Positions 59,330-63,002 of a DNA stretch of 63,002 nt are shown piece after piece. Position 1 is the first letter of the stretch. Every line of letters begins with the position of its first letter. Made by a program: the position numbers and the translations under genes. Source of the DNA: Microbacterium sp. MYb62 (lineage in GTDB: Bacteria; Actinomycetota; Actinomycetes; Actinomycetales; Microbacteriaceae); contig NZ_PCOY01000023.1 in NCBI RefSeq assembly GCF_002979475.1, forward strand, positions 1 through 63,002, in the 5' to 3' direction. The notes under the pieces were generated by a model. That model saw nothing but the letters and a program-made list of their open reading frames with translations, searched no databases and had not been told where the DNA came from.

Positions 59330-59534
59330 CGTCGAGCGTGAGGTCCTCGAGAGACTCTTCGAACCAGTAGTCGACCTCGGTGGGTCCATCGTCGGGGCCG
59401 GTGTTCTGCGGACCGCCTCGGCGGTTGTACACCACCTGGGTCTCGCTGTAAGGGACGATCAGCTTGTCGTCCGCGTCGCCGAGAGGGATGATCTGCCCGT
59501 CGAGCGGGCCGCCGTGAAGTCGCGCGAGTGCCAT
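59322..59534 (-). CDS. Small conserved-looking protein of unknown function
   Basis: 70 residues: MALARLHGGPLDGQIIPL, then a Tyr-containing strand (LIVPYSETQVVYNRRGG) and an acidic end (FEESLEDLTLDDD). I do not recognise a family. The LHGGPLDGQ start resembles short actinobacterial hypotheticals. A -10-like TACCCT (59542-59547) is 7 bases before the ATG, supporting this short reading over the 272-residue ORF that would run through the prepilin peptidase antisense. It overlaps the CYTH gene by 8 bases. Confidence 0.7.
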   Translation of the reverse strand: MALARLHGGPLDGQIIPLGDADDKLIVPYSETQVVYNRRGGPQNTGPDDGPTEVDYWFEESLEDLTLDDD

Positions 59535-59584
59535 GTGCCTCAGGGTAGACCCGTCGTCACGGTATCGGTGCGAGGCGTGCGGAT

Positions 59585-60055
59585 TCACCCGAGGACGACA
59601 CCGATCAGGGCACCGGCGATCATCCACGGCCCGAAGGCGACGCGAGTGGATCCGTCGGCTCTTCGCAGCACGATGAGCACGAGTGCGTACATGGCCCCCA
59701 GCACGAAGGCCGATGCCGCGCCGATCGCGAGCGCCTGCCAGCCGTGCCAGCCCAGCACGAGGCCGATGACGGCGGCGAGCTTCACGTCTCCCCCGCCCAT
59801 TCCCGCGCGGCTGATCGCCCGCAGCATCGCATAGAAGCCACCGAGGATCACCATGCCGAGGAGGGCGCGGATCGACGCCGCCGTCTGCCCCGCGGCGAGC
59901 GCGTCGATCCCGATGAGCACGAGCAGCGAGCCGAGCGTCGGCAGCACGATGCGATTCGGGAGGCGATGCGTGCGGGCGTCGATCACGATCAGCCATGCCC
60001 CGACGCCGACCAGCGCGACGTGCACGAGAGCGATGAGGGCGAGCCGCATGTCCAT
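59585..60055 (-). CDS. Prepilin peptidase (A24 family)
   Basis: 156 residues, a membrane aspartyl protease that cleaves type IV pilin-like signal peptides. Catalytic aspartates are in LIVIDARTHRLPNRIVLP and RAGMGGGDVKLAAVIGL (GxGD motif). Five or six helices are visible. The N-terminal methyltransferase domain of PilD is absent, as in small TadV-type enzymes. TACCCT (60062-60067) lies 6 bases before the ATG. No pilin or Tad genes are in this window, so its substrates are elsewhere. Confidence 0.9.
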   Translation of the reverse strand: MDMRLALIALVHVALVGVGAWLIVIDARTHRLPNRIVLPTLGSLLVLIGIDALAAGQTAASIRALLGMVILGGFYAMLRAISRAGMGGGDVKLAAVIGLVLGWHGWQALAIGAASAFVLGAMYALVLIVLRRADGSTRVAFGPWMIAGALIGVVLG

Positions 60056-60126
60056 CCCCGCAGGGTAGAAGATCGGCGAAGCGCGTTCCGACCCCCTGTG
60101 GACAACCCTGGGCGATGTCCGATGTA

Positions 60127-60167
60127 CGAACTATCGTCATTCACACGACTTGGTATATTAGAATATA
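60127..60167 (+). promoter_or_regulatory. imuA' upstream control region: degenerate SOS-like half site and AT-rich palindrome
   Basis: CGAAC-TATC-GTCAT (60127-60140) matches the actinobacterial LexA consensus CGAAC-N4-GTTCG fully on one side and in two of five positions on the other. TATATT-AG-AATATA (60154-60167) is a perfect 6-base-arm palindrome in an unusually AT-rich patch and contains -10-like TAGAAT (60159-60164). Confidence 0.4.
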
Positions 60168-60187
60168 TCTTCGAGAAAGGATGCAGG

Positions 60188-60970
60188 GTGATCGGGCTCG
60201 ATGCAGTCGCCTCGCTCTCTCCGGCGGGCGACTCCCGCGCAGGAGAAGTGCTGCGACTGCGCCGCGAGATCAGCCGGATGCAGCGGCGTCGCAGCGAGCA
60301 CTCTCTGCTCCCGCTCGATCCCGCCTTCTCGGCCCTCCTGCCGGAAGAAGGCCTGCAGACCGGCACCTCGTACACCGTCTCCCCCTCGCCGAGCCTCGTG
60401 CTCGCACTGCTCAGTGCGGCATCGCAGAAGGGACTCTGGTGCGCCGTGGTCGGCATGCCGACGCTCGGCATCGAAGCGGCCGCGGCGTTCGGCATCGACC
60501 TCGCACGCCTGATCCTCGTGCCCTCCCCCGGAGACCGCTGGCTCGCGGCCACCTCCGCCCTGGCCGAGGTGGTGCCCCTGATCGTCGTCGCCCCCGGCAC
60601 ACGGGCACGAGACGCCGATGTCGCCCGGCTGAGCGCGCGTCTGCGTGACCGCGGATGCACGCTCCTGGTCACCGAGTCGCCCGGCGCCGAGCGCTGGCCC
60701 CAGAGCGAGGGGACGATACGCCTTCACGACCCGCATTGGCACGGCCTCGGCGCCGGCTGGGGGCTGCTCTCCGACTGCACGGTGACGGTGACGGCCCAGA
60801 CGCGGCACAGTCCGCGCCCGTCGAGCGTACGCGTGCATCTGCCGGGAGGACACGGCGCCATCGAGGCCGTCGGAGCCGAGCTCACCGCGCTGCCCCCGCT
60901 CTTCTCGGAGACCGCGGTTCCGGGCGAGTCCGCACCGCCGGAGCTCCTGCGATGGGCGGAAGCCGGATGA
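60188..60970 (+). CDS. ImuA'-like RecA-fold accessory protein
   Basis: 260 residues. The protein is a degenerate RecA/SulA-fold relative, with TSYTVSPSPSLVLALLSAAS, WCAVVGMPTLGIEAAAAFGI and PLIVVAPGTRARDADVARLS in place of true Walker motifs. In mycobacteria ImuA' and ImuB couple DnaE2 to the beta clamp during mutagenic repair. AAAGG lies 7 bases ahead of the GTG at 60188. The stop overlaps the imuB ATG (ATGA). Identification rests mainly on gene order with ImuB and DnaE2. Confidence 0.85.
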   Translation: MIGLDAVASLSPAGDSRAGEVLRLRREISRMQRRRSEHSLLPLDPAFSALLPEEGLQTGTSYTVSPSPSLVLALLSAASQKGLWCAVVGMPTLGIEAAAAFGIDLARLILVPSPGDRWLAATSALAEVVPLIVVAPGTRARDADVARLSARLRDRGCTLLVTESPGAERWPQSEGTIRLHDPHWHGLGAGWGLLSDCTVTVTAQTRHSPRPSSVRVHLPGGHGAIEAVGAELTALPPLFSETAVPGESAPPELLRWAEAG

Positions 60971-62505
60971 ACAGCCCGCTCCGCGTGCTCGTGCTGTGGT
61001 TCCCCGACTGGCCGATGCGGGCGGCCCTCGGCAGCGCACCCCCGCATCCGCCCACCGCTCTGGTGCAGGCGAACACGATCGTCGCCTGCACCGCATCCGC
61101 CCGGGAGCACGGCGTGCGCACCGGACAGCGTCGCCGCGTCGCGCAGGGACACCTCTCCTCGCTGCGAGTGCTCCCCCACGACCCCGACCGAGACGAACGC
61201 GCCTTCCTCCCCGTGCTGCACCTCATAGAGAAGCATGCCCCCGGGGTCACGCTGCTGCGCCCTGGACTCGCGATCCTCCGCGCCCGGGGCATCTCCCGCT
61301 ATCACGGAGGGGAGGCGGAGGCGGCCGAGGCACTCATCGGCGTCCTCGCGGAGGCCGGATTCCCCGAGGTGCGCGTCGGTGTCGCCGACGGCCCGTTCAC
61401 CGCCGAGATCGCCGCGCGGGGCTCCACCGCCTGCACCGTCGTGCCGCCGGGCCGAGCTCGGGAGTTCCTGGCCCCGTACCCCGTGCAGGTGCTGCGCGAC
61501 GAGCAGATCGCCGCCCTTCTCATCCGGCTCGGAGTGCGCACCCTCGGCGAGTTCACCGCCCTCGCCCCGCTCGACGTGCGCGACCGCTTCGGCGAGCACG
61601 GCGCGCGCCTGCACGCACTCGCCGCGGGCGCCGACTCCCGCCCGCTGACGCCGCGCCCGCCCGATCCGGAGCTGGTGCGCAGCATCGAGTTCGACTCCCC
61701 GCTGGGGGGAACGGATCAAGTGGCCTTCGCGGTGCGGCAGACGGCGGATGCGGTGATCCTCGCTCTCGGGGACGCCTCACTCGTCTGCACGGAGGTGCGG
61801 ATCGATCTGACCGACGACAACGGCGTGGTCTTCTCCCGCTCCTGGCTGCATCCGACGTGCTTCGACGCCTCCGACCTCGTCGACCGGGTGCGCTGGCAGC
61901 TGGAGGCCCTGGCCGCGCAGTCCGCGAAGGATCCGGTCGACGAGGCACGGGCGTTCGGGGGCATCGTGGCGGTGCGCATCGTCCCCGCCGCCGTCGACGA
62001 TGCCGCGCATCATCAGCCGGGACTGTTCGGATCCGGCACCGATGAGCGCCTGCACCACGCGGTCTCGCGCGTGCAGACCATGCTGGGCCATCAGGGCGTG
62101 CTCACCGCCGCCGTCGCGGGCGGGCGCTGGCTCGCCGACCGCCAGGTGCTCACCCCCTGGGGAGAGCGCGCGGTCCCCCCGCGCGACCCCGGCTCCCCCT
62201 GGCCGGGAAGCCTGCCCGATCCGCTGCCCGCCGAGGTGTTCCTGCCCCCGCGCCCCATCGGCGTGCTCGCCGCGGACGAGAGCATGATCAGCGTCGATGA
62301 GCGCGGAGCGCTCTCGAGCGATCCCGCCCGCATCGACGGGGCGGCCGTCCAGGCGTGGGCGGGCCCCTGGCCGGTGCACGAACGTCGCTGGACGGCCGGC
62401 GGCGGGAAGAGAGGGCATCGGCTGCAGATCGTCGACGACCACGATCGCGCCTGGCTGGTCTTCCACACCGGCGAGCGCTGGTGGGCCGAGGGGAGGTATC
62501 GCTGA
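60967..62505 (+). CDS. imuB: ImuB-like Y-family polymerase homologue
   Basis: 512 residues. The Y-family fold opens VLVLWFPDWPMRAAL, where an active polymerase would have DxDxF; the acidic residues are missing, so it should be catalytically dead, as known for ImuB. LIRLGVRTLGEFTALAPLDV is the helix-hairpin-helix region. It scaffolds DnaE2 and binds the clamp. ATGA and TGATG overlaps with imuA' and dnaE2 give a fully coupled three-gene operon. Confidence 0.92.
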   Translation: MNSPLRVLVLWFPDWPMRAALGSAPPHPPTALVQANTIVACTASAREHGVRTGQRRRVAQGHLSSLRVLPHDPDRDERAFLPVLHLIEKHAPGVTLLRPGLAILRARGISRYHGGEAEAAEALIGVLAEAGFPEVRVGVADGPFTAEIAARGSTACTVVPPGRAREFLAPYPVQVLRDEQIAALLIRLGVRTLGEFTALAPLDVRDRFGEHGARLHALAAGADSRPLTPRPPDPELVRSIEFDSPLGGTDQVAFAVRQTADAVILALGDASLVCTEVRIDLTDDNGVVFSRSWLHPTCFDASDLVDRVRWQLEALAAQSAKDPVDEARAFGGIVAVRIVPAAVDDAAHHQPGLFGSGTDERLHHAVSRVQTMLGHQGVLTAAVAGGRWLADRQVLTPWGERAVPPRDPGSPWPGSLPDPLPAEVFLPPRPIGVLAADESMISVDERGALSSDPARIDGAAVQAWAGPWPVHERRWTAGGGKRGHRLQIVDDHDRAWLVFHTGERWWAEGRYR

Positions 62506-63002
62506 TGGGCTGGCACAACCCACCGTTGTCCTGGAACGAGCTGGAGCGCACCCTCAGCGGCGAGGAGTCCCCTCCGATGCCGCCAGGCTCCGAGCCCAGG
62601 GGGCAGCGGACGGATCCGGGGCCGGTGAGTCATCGCCGCAAGCGCACTCCTCCCCCTGCCGTTCCCCGCCCCGAGGATGCGGTCCCCTACGCCGAGCTGC
62701 ACGCCCACTCGTCGTATTCGTTCCTCGACGGCGCCTCCTCCCCCGAAGATCTTCTCGTCGAGGCCGACCGTCTCGGCCTGACCGCCCTCGCCCTCACCGA
62801 CCACGACGGCTTCTACGGCGCCGCACGCTTCGCCGAGGTGGCCGATCTCATGAAGAGCCCGCTGCAGACGGTGTTCGGAGCAGAGCTCTCCCTCGACCTG
62901 CCCGCACCCCAGCGGGGTTCCGCCGATCCCGCGGGCGAGCATCTGCTGGTCCTGGCCCGCGGGATGGAGGGGTACCACCGGCTCTCGGGGGCTATCACCG
63001 CG
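62505..63002 (+). CDS. dnaE2: Error-prone DNA polymerase DnaE2 (3' truncated by window)
   Basis: The first 166 residues. A polar N-terminal extension (~60 residues; SHRRKRTPPPAVPRPEDAV) leads into the PHP domain: YAELHAHSSYSFLDGASSPE and ALALTDHDGFYGAARFAEV. Its ATG overlaps the imuB stop by one base. The extension is usual for DnaE2 but absent from DnaE1 at 11407-14925. The polymerase core lies beyond the window edge. Confidence 0.93.
   Translation, partial: MGWHNPPLSWNELERTLSGEESPPMPPGSEPRGQRTDPGPVSHRRKRTPPPAVPRPEDAVPYAELHAHSSYSFLDGASSPEDLLVEADRLGLTALALTDHDGFYGAARFAEVADLMKSPLQTVFGAELSLDLPAPQRGSADPAGEHLLVLARGMEGYHRLSGAITA

Overview
The window is a high-GC actinobacterial chromosome segment, most likely from a Microbacteriaceae member close to Microbacterium. 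This is inferred from the actinobacterial dcw cluster with SepF/YggT/Wag31 and no FtsA, the CtaF-type cytochrome oxidase subunit, PknB with PASTA repeats, the FHA/MerR pair and the ImuA'/ImuB/DnaE2 cassette. Genes are packed tightly, often with 1- or 4-base start/stop overlaps. No tRNA, rRNA, CRISPR array, insertion sequence, prophage or intergenic gap over 300 bases was seen; the longest gap is the 262-base mraZ upstream region.

Layout. 1-1660 (+): the tail of a probable cytochrome bc1 subunit (QcrB), a truncated RidA-like ORF, a GNAT acetyltransferase and a rhodanese. 1670-6724 (-): ctaC-ctaD-ctaF (aa3 oxidase), erpA (Fe-S carrier) and an M20 dipeptidase. 6770-7342 (+): a DUF3043 membrane protein. 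7317-35093 (-): 26 consecutive minus-strand genes. In transcription order they are mraZ-rsmH-ftsL-ftsI-murF-mraY-murD-ftsW-murG-murC-ftsQ-ftsZ-yggS-sepF-yggT-wag31-lspA-rluD, then a GNAT gene, an ECF sigma/CU044_5270 pair, dnaE1, a membrane protein, hisD, nrdR and pyrD. murE is missing between ftsI and murF, and pgeF/ylmD is missing between ftsZ and yggS.

35356-44836: DUF3040 protein, polyprenyl diphosphate synthase, Rv2175c-type DNA-binding protein, triple-LysM wall hydrolase, PknB kinase, class II DAHP synthase, PlsC-type acyltransferase and a long-chain acyl-CoA ligase. 44907-50644 (-): peptide deformylase, a large MinD-like ATPase and pyruvate carboxylase. 50732-55598: orphan ParA, two MerR regulators (one FtsR-like), a GarA/OdhI-type FHA protein, a CopC-domain protein and dihydrolipoyl dehydrogenase. 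55665-58652 (-): a translationally coupled type III PKS-methyltransferase-flavin monooxygenase operon, probably making a modified phenolic lipid or quinone. 58715-60055 (-): CYTH protein, a 70-residue protein and a prepilin peptidase. 60188-end (+): imuA'-imuB-dnaE2, cut by the window edge.

Themes. (1) Cell division and wall synthesis dominate; possible regulators (MraZ, FtsR, PknB/FHA) and possible DNA sites (MraZ-box triplets, a palindrome before ftsZ, tandem repeats before the LysM hydrolase) lie in the same window. (2) At least 13 genes have a TANNNT -10 element 6-8 bases before the start codon, implying common leaderless mRNAs; this also helped choose starts. (3) The main accessory candidates are the type III PKS operon and the mutagenic polymerase cassette.
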